From Azorhizobium sp943371865 (lineage in GTDB: Bacteria; Pseudomonadota; Alphaproteobacteria; Rhizobiales; Xanthobacteraceae): 64,000 bases of DNA. The stretch spans positions 28,267 through 92,266 of the forward strand of contig NZ_CALRWL010000019.1 of NCBI RefSeq assembly GCF_943371865.1, written 5' to 3'. The notes below the pieces were generated by a model. That model did no database searches and was not told the origin of the DNA. It saw only the letters and a program-made list of their open reading frames with translations. This document shows, in pieces, positions 36,918 to 45,246 of the stretch (positions are counted from its first letter, which is position 1; each line of letters starts with the position of its first letter). Made by a program: the position numbers and the translations under genes.

Positions 36918-37316
36918 ATGACTTCTGAGACCGCTCCCCGCGCCATCATCCCCGCCGGATCCGGCGTGCCGCTGGCGCCGTTTTCCCCCGGCATGCAGGC
37001 GGACAACATCATCTATGTGTCCGGCACCCTGCCGTTCGACAAGGACAACACTGTCGTCCATGTGGGCGATGCGGCGGCGCAGACCCGCCATGTGCTGGAG
37101 ATCATCAAGAGCGTGATCGAGACCGCCGGCGGCACCATGGCGGACGTCACCTTCAACCAGATCTTCCTCACCGACTGGGCCAATTACGGCGCCATCAATA
37201 AAGTCTATGCCGAGTATTTCCCCGGCGAGAAGCCCGCCCGTTACTGCGTGCAGGTGGGCCTGGTGAAGCCCGATGCTTTGGTGGAGATCGCCACCTTCGC
37301 CCATAAGAGGGCCTGA
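36918..37316 (+). CDS. rutC: RutC, Rid-family aminoacrylate-handling protein
   Basis: A 132-residue YjgF/Rid-family protein. IPAGSGVPLAPFSPG, QTRHVLEIIKSVIETAGGTMADV and KPARYCVQVGLVKPDALVEI, including the conserved Arg and Glu-containing segments, match RutC. It promotes hydrolysis of reactive aminoacrylate to malonic semialdehyde. It lies between rutB and an ABC permease gene in one operon. Confidence 0.94.
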   Translation: MTSETAPRAIIPAGSGVPLAPFSPGMQADNIIYVSGTLPFDKDNTVVHVGDAAAQTRHVLEIIKSVIETAGGTMADVTFNQIFLTDWANYGAINKVYAEYFPGEKPARYCVQVGLVKPDALVEIATFAHKRA

Positions 37317-37317
37317 G

Positions 37318-38118
37318 GTGAGCCTGTCCCGGACCGAGGCGCTGCCCCGGCGCGGCGGCTGGCGCATCGCCATGCCCTCCGCGCTGACCATCGCCGCCTA
37401 TCAGGTGGCGCTGCTGGTGGTGCTGCTGGCGGCGTGGGAAGTCGCCGTCAGCCTCGGCTGGATGGCGGTCTATCTCTATGGCCGCCCCAGCGGGGTCATC
37501 GCCAAGGCCTGGACATTGATCCTCAGCGGCGAACTCCTCCGCGACGCGGCCCTCACCGCCTGGGAGGCCATCGCCGGCTTTCTCATCGGCACGTTTCTGG
37601 GCAGCGCCGCGGGCCTGGTGCTGTGGCTGTTTCCTACCGGGGCGGCGGTGCTGCGGCCTTACATGATCGCGCTCAACGGTCTGCCCAAGATCGCCTTGGC
37701 GCCGCTGATCATCGTCTGGTTCGGCATTGGGCTGGGCTCCAAGATCGCCATTGCCGCCATCATCACCTTCATCGTCGCCCTCATCACCGCCCAGCAGGGC
37801 GCAAAAGAGGTGGATGCGGATCTGGTGAAGCTCATGCGCTCGCTGGGTGCCGGGCGGGTGCGCACCTGGCGCACGGTGATCGTGCCCGGCGCCATGCCGT
37901 GGATCGTCTCGGCCTTCCGCCTCAATGTGGGCTTTGCCCTGATCGGCGCCGTGGTGGGCGAATACATCGCCTCCAAGGAGGGCCTTGGCTACATGATCTA
38001 TTACGCCGGGGTGCTTTACGACCTCAATGCGGTCTGGGTGGGCATCGCCGCCCTCATGGGCGTGGCGCTGGCCATGTATGGCGTCATCGACGTGATCGAG
38101 CGCCGCCTGCGCCCCTGA
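37318..38118 (+). CDS. NitT/TauT-type ABC transporter permease
   Basis: A 266-residue permease with about six membrane spans and the conserved EAA-type loop (ALNGLPKIALAPLIIVWFGIG, then MRSLGAGRVRTWRTVIVPGAMPWI). It starts with GTG at 37318, 1 nt after the rutC stop, preceded by AAGAGGG. It occupies the position where E. coli has the RutG uracil permease, so it probably imports the pathway substrate. Confidence 0.9.
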   Translation: MSLSRTEALPRRGGWRIAMPSALTIAAYQVALLVVLLAAWEVAVSLGWMAVYLYGRPSGVIAKAWTLILSGELLRDAALTAWEAIAGFLIGTFLGSAAGLVLWLFPTGAAVLRPYMIALNGLPKIALAPLIIVWFGIGLGSKIAIAAIITFIVALITAQQGAKEVDADLVKLMRSLGAGRVRTWRTVIVPGAMPWIVSAFRLNVGFALIGAVVGEYIASKEGLGYMIYYAGVLYDLNAVWVGIAALMGVALAMYGVIDVIERRLRP

Positions 38119-38153
38119 CACTTTCTCCCGTTTCACCTGCACGAAGTGTTGTC

Positions 38154-38951
38154 ATGCCCCATGCAAACGGCGGCGACGCCGACCTTTATTATGAAGTCCA
38201 CGGCAGCGGCCCGGCCATCGTGCTGTCCGCCGGCATGGGCGGCAGCGGTGCCTTCTGGCGGCCGCAGCTGGAGGCGCTGTCCCGCCGCCACACCGTCATC
38301 CTCTACGACCATGCCGGCACCGGCCGCAGCGCGCGGGACGTGGGGCCGCGCTCCATCGCCGAGATGGCGCGGGACATCACCCGCGTGCTGGATGCCGCCG
38401 GCATCGCGGATGCCCATGTGGTGGGCCACGCCATCGGCGGCATCGTCGGCATGGAACTGGCGCTGGCGGCGCCGGAGCGGGTGCGCAGCCTGACGGTGGT
38501 GAACGGCTGGGGCAAAGCGGATGCCTTCCTGCGCCGCTGCTTCGAGGTGCGCACCGGCATCCTGCGGTGCAGCGGGCCGAGGGCCTATGTGCGGGCCCAG
38601 CCGCTGTTCCTCTATCCGCCGCGATGGATCGCCGAGAACATCGCCGCGCTGGAAGAGGAAGAGGCCCATATGGTGGCGCACTTTCCCGGCGAAGACACCA
38701 TGCTCCAGCGCATCAACACCTTCCTGGCCTTCGAGGGCGGCGCGCGGCTGAACGCCATCCGCGTGCCCACCTTGCTGGCCGCCGCCCGCGACGATGCCCT
38801 AGTGCCGTTCTATCTCTCCGGCCAGTTGGCGCGGGCCATTCCCGGTGCCCGGCTGGCGGAGGTGGATTTCGGCGCCCATGCCTTCACCGCGGTGACGCCG
38901 GATGTGTTCAACGCCATGCTGCTGGACTTCTGTGGGGAGACCGACCGATGA
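38154..38951 (+). CDS. rutD: RutD, alpha/beta-hydrolase-fold aminoacrylate hydrolase
   Basis: A 265-residue alpha/beta-hydrolase-fold protein. The nucleophile elbow reads VVGHAIGGIVG with Ala where ordinary hydrolases have Ser, a hallmark shared with E. coli RutD (GHALG). VNGWGKADAFLRRCFEVR and RAQPLFLYPPRWIAE also match. It speeds up loss of ammonia from aminoacrylate. The start ATG at 38154 has only a weak ribosome site. The stop overlaps the ATPase start (ATGA). Confidence 0.92.
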   Translation: MPHANGGDADLYYEVHGSGPAIVLSAGMGGSGAFWRPQLEALSRRHTVILYDHAGTGRSARDVGPRSIAEMARDITRVLDAAGIADAHVVGHAIGGIVGMELALAAPERVRSLTVVNGWGKADAFLRRCFEVRTGILRCSGPRAYVRAQPLFLYPPRWIAENIAALEEEEAHMVAHFPGEDTMLQRINTFLAFEGGARLNAIRVPTLLAAARDDALVPFYLSGQLARAIPGARLAEVDFGAHAFTAVTPDVFNAMLLDFCGETDR

Positions 38952-39730
38952 GCACACCCAAGGTGGTCCTGCGGGCCGAGGACATCGGCGTGGTCTTTCC
39001 CGGTGCCCGCGGCCCGGTGGAGGCGATCCGCAAGGTGGATTTCGAACTCTATGAGGGCGAGACCCTGGCCATCGTCGGCCCGTCCGGCTGTGGCAAGTCC
39101 ACCTTGTTCAATGTCATCTCCGGGTTGCTGAAGCCCTCACGCGGCCATGTGGATGTGGACGGGGTGCGGGTGGACACCGCCGCCGGCCATGTGGGCTACA
39201 TGCTGCAGAAGGATCTGTTGCTGCCCTGGCGCACGGTGCTTCAGAATGTGCTGCTGGGGCTGGAGGTGCGCGGCACGCCCAAGGCCAAGGCGCGGGCCAT
39301 CGCCCTCGACCTGATCGCCGCTTATGGCCTGGCCGGCTTCGAACATGCCAAGCCCGGCACCTTGTCCGGCGGCATGCGCCAGCGGGTGGCCATCATGCGC
39401 ACCCTGGCGTTCGATCCCAAGGTGATCCTGCTGGACGAACCGTTCTCGGCGCTGGATTTCCAGACCCGCCTGCTGCTCCAGGCGGATGTGGCCCGCATCA
39501 TCGCCGAGCGCGGCAAGAGCGCCATCCTGGTCACCCACGATATCGGCGAGGCGGTGGCCATGGCCGACCGGGTGATCGTGCTGACCCTGCGCCCCGCGAC
39601 CATTCGCGCCGTGCACGAGATCCGTTTGCCCAAAGGCCATCGCGACCCTGTGGCGCTGCGGGCCGACCCGATCTTCAACGACCATTTCGCCCGCATCTGG
39701 GCCGATCTGGAGATCCCCAAGGCCGCGTGA
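38948..39730 (+). CDS. NitT/TauT-type ABC transporter ATP-binding protein
   Basis: A 260-residue ATPase with Walker A GPSGCGKST, Q-loop MLQKDLLLPWRTV, signature LSGGMRQRVAIMRT, Walker B VILLDEPFSALDF and LVTHDIGEAVAMADR. The wording is that of the SsuB/TauB family. It completes the importer with the genes at 35177 and 37318, all interleaved with rutBCD. Confidence 0.93.
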   Translation: MSTPKVVLRAEDIGVVFPGARGPVEAIRKVDFELYEGETLAIVGPSGCGKSTLFNVISGLLKPSRGHVDVDGVRVDTAAGHVGYMLQKDLLLPWRTVLQNVLLGLEVRGTPKAKARAIALDLIAAYGLAGFEHAKPGTLSGGMRQRVAIMRTLAFDPKVILLDEPFSALDFQTRLLLQADVARIIAERGKSAILVTHDIGEAVAMADRVIVLTLRPATIRAVHEIRLPKGHRDPVALRADPIFNDHFARIWADLEIPKAA

Positions 39731-39811
39731 GGCCCGCGCGCGCGTTGCGGCGCTCCAGCGTTCGGGGCACCATCGCCGCCCCGCGCCGGTGCGCGGCGAA
39801 ACGCGGACCCC

Positions 39812-40699
39812 ATGCTGCATCACGATCTGCAATCCCTGCGCCTGTTCGTCGCCATCTGCGAAACCCGCAGCCTGTCCAAGGCCGCCGAGCGCATCAATAT
39901 CGCTCTGTCCGCCGCCAGCCGCCGCCTGCGCCTGCTGGAAGAGGAGGCCGGCATGCCTTTGGTGCGCCGCCTGCCCCATGGGGTGGAGCCCACCATGGCC
40001 GGCATGACCGCGCTGGCCTATGCCCAATCGGTGCTGCATCTGGCCGATCGCTATGTGGCTGGCCTGTCCGATCATCTCTCCGGCGCGCGCGGGCGGGTGC
40101 GGGTGTCCGCCTCCAGTTCGGCGCTGGTGGAGCGCCTCGCCACGGATCTGGCCACCTTCGCCAAGCGCCATCCCGACATCCGCATCGACCTCGACGAGCG
40201 GCCCACCGCGGACACCATCATCGCCGTCACCCGCAAACAGGCGGACATGGGGGTGATCGTGCGCGGGCAGGCGGTGGAGGGGCTGACGCTGTTCCCCTAT
40301 TCCACCGACCGTCTGGCGGTGGTGACGCTGGCGGACCACCCCCTGGCCAGCCGGGCCACGGTGGCCTTCGCCGATCTGCTGGACGAGGATTTCGTCGCCT
40401 TGGAAGCGGGCACCGCCGTCAACCGGCTGGTGGCGGAGCGGGCGCGGGATCTGGGGCGCTATCTGAAAATCCGGGTGCAGGTGCGCAGTTTCGAGGTGAT
40501 GTGCCAGATGGTGCGCCATGGCCTCGGCATCGGCATCCTGCCGGAAGCGGCGCTGCGGCCGCTGGCGGATGCCCTGGGCCTGACCCTGGTGCGGCTGGAA
40601 GATGGCTGGGCGGTGCGCGAGATCGCCATCTGCGTGCGGGAGCATGAGGAACTCACCAGTGCCACCCGCAAACTGCTGGATGAGCTGCGCCCGAATTAG
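39812..40699 (+). CDS. LysR family transcriptional regulator
   Basis: A 295-residue LysR protein. The winged helix (LQSLRLFVAICETRSLSKAAERINIALSAASRRLRLLE) is followed by an effector domain with GRVRVSASSSALVERLATDLATFA and a C-terminal FEVMCQMVRHGLGIGILPEAAL. It lies between the rut and amidase operons in the same direction. A strong palindrome starts 2 bp after its stop, in front of the amidase gene, so the amidase operon is its likely target. Confidence 0.88.
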   Translation: MLHHDLQSLRLFVAICETRSLSKAAERINIALSAASRRLRLLEEEAGMPLVRRLPHGVEPTMAGMTALAYAQSVLHLADRYVAGLSDHLSGARGRVRVSASSSALVERLATDLATFAKRHPDIRIDLDERPTADTIIAVTRKQADMGVIVRGQAVEGLTLFPYSTDRLAVVTLADHPLASRATVAFADLLDEDFVALEAGTAVNRLVAERARDLGRYLKIRVQVRSFEVMCQMVRHGLGIGILPEAALRPLADALGLTLVRLEDGWAVREIAICVREHEELTSATRKLLDELRPN

Positions 40700-40700
40700 G

Positions 40701-40717
40701 TTTCGCATATAACGAAA
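40701..40717. promoter_or_regulatory. Palindrome with LysR T-N11-A core upstream of the amidase operon
   Basis: TTTCG and CGAAA arms flank a 7-nt AT-rich centre. The inner part reads T, eleven bases, A, the classical LysR-type recognition core. The site lies 71 bp before the amidase start and just after the LysR gene, which is the expected place for activation by that regulator. Confidence 0.55.
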
Positions 40718-40788
40718 TCAGTCTGCTTTCTTTTCTAATTCCACGAACTCACGATTCAGCCTTAGTCTCCTCTGGTGGAGAAACAGGC

Positions 40789-42066
40789 ATGAGCATTTCG
40801 CGGGCAGATGCAGCAAGCGGGCAGGAGGCAGGCGGCCCATGGCCGGTCGCCGCCGCGCAAGCGGCCTGTCGCGCGGCAGGTGCCAGCCATGCCTTCGTCG
40901 GCTTTCCGCCGCCGGCGGCGGACGGGACCTTCCCCTTCGCCATGAAGGACATGGTGGATGTGGCCGACCACGCCCCCACCTATGGCCTCGACCACCCGCC
41001 TCTCCCGCCGCCGCTCGCCACCGCGCCCGTGGTCCGGCATCTGGAAGCGGCCGGCGGGCGGCTCGTCGCTTACACCCGGATGACGCCGCTGGCGTTCGAT
41101 CCCTCCGGCGCCAACCGCTGGCAGGGCCGTCCGCTGAACCCGTGGAATCCCGAGCGCATCTGCGGCGGCTCCTCGTCCGGCTCGGCGGTGGCGGTGGCGC
41201 TCGGCGCGGTGCCGCTGGCGCTGGGCTCCGACACCGCCGGCTCCCTGCGCATTCCCGCCCATTGCTGCGGCGTCTCCTCCTGGAAGCCCACCCGCGGCCT
41301 GGTGCCGGACACCGGCACCCTGGCGCTGGCGCCCACCCTCGACACCATCGGCTTCCTCGGCCGCGACGCCGCATGGCTGGATGTGGCGGCGGCGATCTTC
41401 GCCCCCCTGCCCCAGTTGGCCGGCGACCGCATCGGCGTGGCGCTGGACCTGCTGGAGGATTGCGATGCCGACATCTTCCGCACCTTCTGTGCCGCGCACG
41501 AGGCGCTGGAGGACATGGGCGTCGACCTGAGCGAAACCGCGCTCGCCCCGCTGATCCAGGCCACCGACGGCGCGGTGCTGGAGCTGCTGCTGGGCGAAAG
41601 CGCCCGCGCCCTGGCCGGCATCGCCGCCGCCTGGGACGACCCTTTGTTCGCCACCCGCCTCGCCAAGGGGCGCGCCATGGCCGATGAGCAGCTGAACAGC
41701 CTGCGCACGACGCTGGCCGATGCCCAACCTCTGGCGGATGCCCTGTTTGCGGTGCACGACGCCATCCTGCTGCCGGCCATGCCCTGCATCACCCCGACAA
41801 TTGCCGCCTGTGACCCCGCCATTCCCGGCTTTTCCGGCCGCACGCTCTATCGCCTGTCCGCCTTCACCCGCTTTGCCAATGGCCTTGGCCTGCCGGTGGT
41901 GACTTTGCCCATCGGCACCGACAGCAACGCCATGCCGGTGGGCGCCCAACTGGTCGGCCCGCGCGGCAGCGACCGGGCGCTGATCGCCCTGGCCGGCACC
42001 ATCCAGGCCGGCACCGACTGGCATCGGGCGCGCCCCGCTTCGAGTTTCAAGGAGAGTATCGCGTGA
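40789..42066 (+). CDS. Amidase signature family protein
   Basis: A 425-residue amidase with the Ser-cisSer-Lys triad: Lys53 in FAMKDMVDV, the cis-serine in GGSSSGS (128-132) and nucleophile Ser152 in SDTAGSLRIPA. It is somewhat shorter than GatA. It heads an operon with a CoA-transferase (overlapping GTGA), a crotonase and an ABC importer, so it probably releases a carboxylic acid from an amide that is then CoA-activated. The substrate is unknown. Confidence 0.9.
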   Translation: MSISRADAASGQEAGGPWPVAAAQAACRAAGASHAFVGFPPPAADGTFPFAMKDMVDVADHAPTYGLDHPPLPPPLATAPVVRHLEAAGGRLVAYTRMTPLAFDPSGANRWQGRPLNPWNPERICGGSSSGSAVAVALGAVPLALGSDTAGSLRIPAHCCGVSSWKPTRGLVPDTGTLALAPTLDTIGFLGRDAAWLDVAAAIFAPLPQLAGDRIGVALDLLEDCDADIFRTFCAAHEALEDMGVDLSETALAPLIQATDGAVLELLLGESARALAGIAAAWDDPLFATRLAKGRAMADEQLNSLRTTLADAQPLADALFAVHDAILLPAMPCITPTIAACDPAIPGFSGRTLYRLSAFTRFANGLGLPVVTLPIGTDSNAMPVGAQLVGPRGSDRALIALAGTIQAGTDWHRARPASSFKESIA

Positions 42067-43295
42067 GCCGTCCCGCCACCGCCCAGGATGCCGCACCGGC
42101 GTCGCCTGCCGCCGCGCCCTCCGTGGCGCTGACCAATCTGCGCATTCTCGACCTGACGCGAGTGCGCGCCGGGCCGACCTGCTGCCGCATCTTCGCGGAT
42201 TTCGGCGCCGACGTGATCAAGATCGAGGCCCCGGACGGCATCGATCCCAACGAGACCATGTCGGGCGCCCGCGACGGCTATGACATGCTGAACCTCCACC
42301 GCAACAAGCGCTCGCTGACGCTCAATCTGAAGCGCAAGGAGGGGCTGGCGGTGTTCCTCAAGCTGGTGGAGACCGCCGACGTGGTGGTCGAGAACTACCG
42401 GCCCGACGTGAAGACCCGCCTCGGCATTGATTATGAGGCGCTCAAGGCGCGCAATCCGCGCATCATCCTGGCCTCCATTTCCGGCTTCGGCCAGGACGGC
42501 CCCTATGCCAAGCGCGCTGGTTTCGACCAGATCGCCCAGGGCATGGGCGGGCTGATGTGGATCACCGGCATTCCCGGCCAGGGGCCGGTGCGGGCGGGTG
42601 CGGCGGTGGCGGATTCCACCGCCGGCCTCTATGCCGCCACCGGCATCCTGGTGGCCCTGCGCGAGCGCGATGTCTCCGGCCTGGGCCAGTGGGTGCAGAC
42701 CTCGCTGCTCCAGTCCCAGATCGCTTTGTGCGATTTCCAGGCCGCCCGTTATCTGATCGAAGGCGAAGTGCCGCCGCAGAACGGCAATGACCACCCCTAC
42801 TCCACCCCCATGGGCGTGGTGGAGACCGCCGACGGCTTCATCAATCTGGCGGTGGGCGGGGATGGCCAGTGGCGCGACCTGTGCACCGCCATCCAGCGCT
42901 CAGACCTAGCGCATCACCCGGACTATGCCACCCAGCCCCAGCGCCTCGCCCATCGGGCGGACGTATGGGCGCTGCTCACCCCGATCTTCGCCGCCGACAC
43001 CTCGGCCTCCTGGCTGGAGCGGCTGGAAGCGGTGGGGGTGCCCGCCGGCCCCATCTATCGCATGGACGAGGTGTTCGCCGACCCGCAGGTGGCGCATCTG
43101 AACGTGGCGCAGAGCGTGCCCCATCCCCGACGCGGTGAGGTGACGCTGGTGGGCCAGCCCATCGGCCTGTCGCGCACCCCCGCCGCTGTGGTGGCGCCGC
43201 TGGCGGACAAGGGCGCCGATTGCGATGCCATCCTCGCCGATGTGGGGTTCGACAGCGCCGAAATCGCCGCCTTGCGGGCGGAGGGCGTGATATGA
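42063..43295 (+). CDS. CaiB/BaiF family (type III) CoA-transferase
   Basis: A 410-residue type III CoA-transferase. The catalytic Asp is in AGFDQIAQGMGG; VRAGPTCCRIFADFGADVIKIE, NKRSLTLNLKRKEG and GQWVQTSLLQSQ are family features. It starts with GTG at 42063, overlapping the amidase stop and preceded by AAGGAG, and its own stop overlaps the crotonase start (ATGA). It should move CoA from a donor to the acid released by the amidase. Confidence 0.9.
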   Translation: MSRPATAQDAAPASPAAAPSVALTNLRILDLTRVRAGPTCCRIFADFGADVIKIEAPDGIDPNETMSGARDGYDMLNLHRNKRSLTLNLKRKEGLAVFLKLVETADVVVENYRPDVKTRLGIDYEALKARNPRIILASISGFGQDGPYAKRAGFDQIAQGMGGLMWITGIPGQGPVRAGAAVADSTAGLYAATGILVALRERDVSGLGQWVQTSLLQSQIALCDFQAARYLIEGEVPPQNGNDHPYSTPMGVVETADGFINLAVGGDGQWRDLCTAIQRSDLAHHPDYATQPQRLAHRADVWALLTPIFAADTSASWLERLEAVGVPAGPIYRMDEVFADPQVAHLNVAQSVPHPRRGEVTLVGQPIGLSRTPAAVVAPLADKGADCDAILADVGFDSAEIAALRAEGVI

Positions 43296-44080
43296 GCGAC
43301 CCGGGACTGCTCTATGCGGTGAGCGGCGCGCTGGCCCGCATCACCATCTCGCAGCCGGCCAAGATGAACGCCATGGCGTTCCATATGTGGCAGGCCCTGC
43401 CGGGTCTGGTGGCGCAGGCGGTGGCGGACCCCGCCGTGCGCGCCATCGTGCTGGAAGGCGACGGCGAGAAGGCGTTCTGTGCCGGTGCCGACATCTCGCA
43501 ATTCGGCGCCCAACGTTCGGACCCGGACGCGGTGGCCGCCTATGATCGGGCGGTTGCCGAGGGCATGTCCGCGCTGGCGCAGGCGGGCAAGCCCACCATC
43601 GCGGTGATCCGCGGCATCTGCTTCGGCGGCGGCTTCGGGCTGGCGCTGGCCTGCGACATCCGCCTCGCCCGCGCCGACGCCCGCTTCCGCGTGCCCGCCG
43701 CCCGCCTGGGGCTCGGCTATGGCTTCGAAGGGGTATCGCTGCTAGCGCGCAAACTGGGGCCGGACGCCACCGCCGACATCCTGATCTCCGCCCGCATCCT
43801 GGACGCGGCCGAGGCGGAACGCCTGGGCGTCGTGGCCAAGGTGTGGAGCGATGACGCCTTCGCCGATGAGAGCGGCGCCTATCTGGACGCCGTGGCGGCC
43901 AATGCCCCGCTGACGCTCATGGCCGCCAAGGCTGCCTTGGTGGAACTGGCGAAGCTTGAGGCGGCGCGCGACACCGCCACCGTGGCTCAAATGGTGGCCG
44001 CCTGCTTCGGCAGTGCCGACTACAAGGAAGGCCAGGCGGCCTTCAAGGAGAAACGGACACCGCAGTTTCGCGGTGTCTGA
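43292..44080 (+). CDS. Enoyl-CoA hydratase/isomerase (crotonase) family protein with altered active site
   Basis: A 262-residue crotonase-fold protein. The oxyanion-hole segments AFCAGADISQF and GICFGGGFGLALACD are present. However, both hydratase glutamates seem replaced: the position of rat Glu144 (GGGCELA) is Gly in GGGFGLA, and that of Glu164 (QPE) is Ala in RVPAARLG. A hydration reaction is therefore unlikely; isomerase, hydrolase or C-C cleaving chemistry on an acyl-CoA fits better. It is the third gene of the amidase operon and ends in a hairpin. Confidence 0.85.
   Translation: MSDPGLLYAVSGALARITISQPAKMNAMAFHMWQALPGLVAQAVADPAVRAIVLEGDGEKAFCAGADISQFGAQRSDPDAVAAYDRAVAEGMSALAQAGKPTIAVIRGICFGGGFGLALACDIRLARADARFRVPAARLGLGYGFEGVSLLARKLGPDATADILISARILDAAEAERLGVVAKVWSDDAFADESGAYLDAVAANAPLTLMAAKAALVELAKLEAARDTATVAQMVAACFGSADYKEGQAAFKEKRTPQFRGV
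44056..44077 (+). terminator. Hairpin at the end of the crotonase gene
   Basis: A perfect 8-bp stem, GACACCGC / GCGGTGTC, with a 6-nt loop overlaps the last codons of the crotonase gene and is followed by GAGGCTTTGTTTC. It may end or attenuate the first half of the operon before the ABC genes. Confidence 0.5.
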
Positions 44081-44085
44081 GGCTT

Positions 44086-44109
44086 TGTTTCAGCGGTTGT
44101 TTCAGCGGT
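44086..44109 (+). repeat. Tandem 12-bp direct repeat
   Basis: TGTTTCAGCGGT occurs twice back to back, at 44086-44097 and 44098-44109, in the 76-bp gap before the binding-protein gene. It could be a regulator site or simple slippage; nothing else marks it. Confidence 0.55.
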
Positions 44110-44156
44110 TCACACGTCCCGTCCACACATAAAAACACTCCAGAGGACCAGACCAC

Positions 44157-45134
44157 ATGCAGCGTCGTACCGTACTTGCCGGCCTGTCCGGCCTCCTTGC
44201 CGCCACCGTCGCTCCCCTGGGAGCGTTCGCGCAGACCGCCGCCGCGCCGGTCACCCTGACCGTCGGCTATGCGAAGGTGGCGCATCTGGCGCCCATCATC
44301 CTCATTGCCGACAAGCTGAAGAGCCAGGGCATCGAGCTGAAGCTGGTGGAATTCGCCCGCTATGCGGACGCCCGCACCGCGCTCCAGGCCGGCTCCCTGG
44401 ACATTGCCACCGTGGGTCCGGCCGATATTCCGATCTCGCTGGCCAACGGCTCCAATAGCCTCGTGGGCATCATGGGCGTGGGCGCCTCGGCGAAATACGT
44501 CATCGGCCGCACCGGCGTGAAGTTCGACACCTGGGAAGACGTCAAGGGCAAGAAGATCGCCATCGCGCCGGGCTCGGCGGTGTGGTTCCAGTTCGCGGCG
44601 ACCTTGATCGAGAAGGGCATTCCCTACAATTCGTTCCAGGCCATCAACATCCAGGGCGGCGGCGCCAATTTCGACCAGGCGCTGGAGAAGGGCGAAGTGG
44701 ACGCCATCGTCACCTGGGAGCCGTTTGAATCCATCCCGGTCATGAAGGGCTATGGCTTCTTCGCCGAAAATCTCGACTACAGCACCTCCAAGGCGGCAGG
44801 CGCCGAACTGGGCATGCTGGCCGCGAACAAGACCATGATCGCCGGCAAGGATGCCGCCGTACAGGCCTTCGTCACCGCTTATGTGCAGGAGATGAAGATC
44901 CTGGAAGCCTCGCCCTCGGCCTTTGCCCGGGCGATCCAGCAACTCACCGGCCTGGCGCCGGAAATCTCCCTGCGCATTGCCCAGATCATCAAGCTCGGCC
45001 CCGTGGTGACGCCCGATCAGTTGAAGCGGCAGGCCAAGGCGTTCTTCGACCTCGGCGTCATTCCCAAGGACGTGTCCGGCCAGATCGACGACAGCTGGAA
45101 CGCGACCTATCTCGCCAAGGCGATGAAGCCCTGA
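44157..45134 (+). CDS. NitT/TauT-type ABC transporter substrate-binding protein
   Basis: A 325-residue binding protein of the SsuA/TauA class. It has a short twin-arginine-like signal (MQRRTVLAGLSGLLAATVAP, cleavage near AFA-QT). VGYAKVAHLAPIILIADKLKSQGIELKLVEF and ALQAGSLDIATVGPADIP are typical, and VDAIVTWEPFESI is the usual second-lobe signature. It begins a transporter set with the genes at 45247 and 46113; the ligand is presumably the amide or cyclic amide handled by the flanking enzymes. Confidence 0.88.
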   Translation: MQRRTVLAGLSGLLAATVAPLGAFAQTAAAPVTLTVGYAKVAHLAPIILIADKLKSQGIELKLVEFARYADARTALQAGSLDIATVGPADIPISLANGSNSLVGIMGVGASAKYVIGRTGVKFDTWEDVKGKKIAIAPGSAVWFQFAATLIEKGIPYNSFQAINIQGGGANFDQALEKGEVDAIVTWEPFESIPVMKGYGFFAENLDYSTSKAAGAELGMLAANKTMIAGKDAAVQAFVTAYVQEMKILEASPSAFARAIQQLTGLAPEISLRIAQIIKLGPVVTPDQLKRQAKAFFDLGVIPKDVSGQIDDSWNATYLAKAMKP

Positions 45135-45168
45135 GCCCTGAGGCCTGAGGCCTGAGACCTGCGATCCC

Positions 45169-45211
45169 GGCGGCGCCGGAGCCATCCGGCGCCGCCCTGT
45201 CTCCCTTTTTT
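45169..45211 (+). terminator. Strong hairpin with T-tract behind the binding-protein gene
   Basis: A perfect 11-bp stem, GGCGGCGCCGG / CCGGCGCCGCC, with a 6-nt loop (45169-45196) is followed by CTGTCTCCC and then six T residues. It is terminator-like, yet the permease and ATPase genes of the same transporter follow from 45247, so it probably acts as a partial terminator. Just upstream, GCCTGAG-like heptamers repeat four times (about 45129-45157), starting at the gene's stop codon. Confidence 0.7.
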
Positions 45212-45246
45212 GTCTTCAGCTGACGCCAGCCCCCGCGGAGCGGCCC

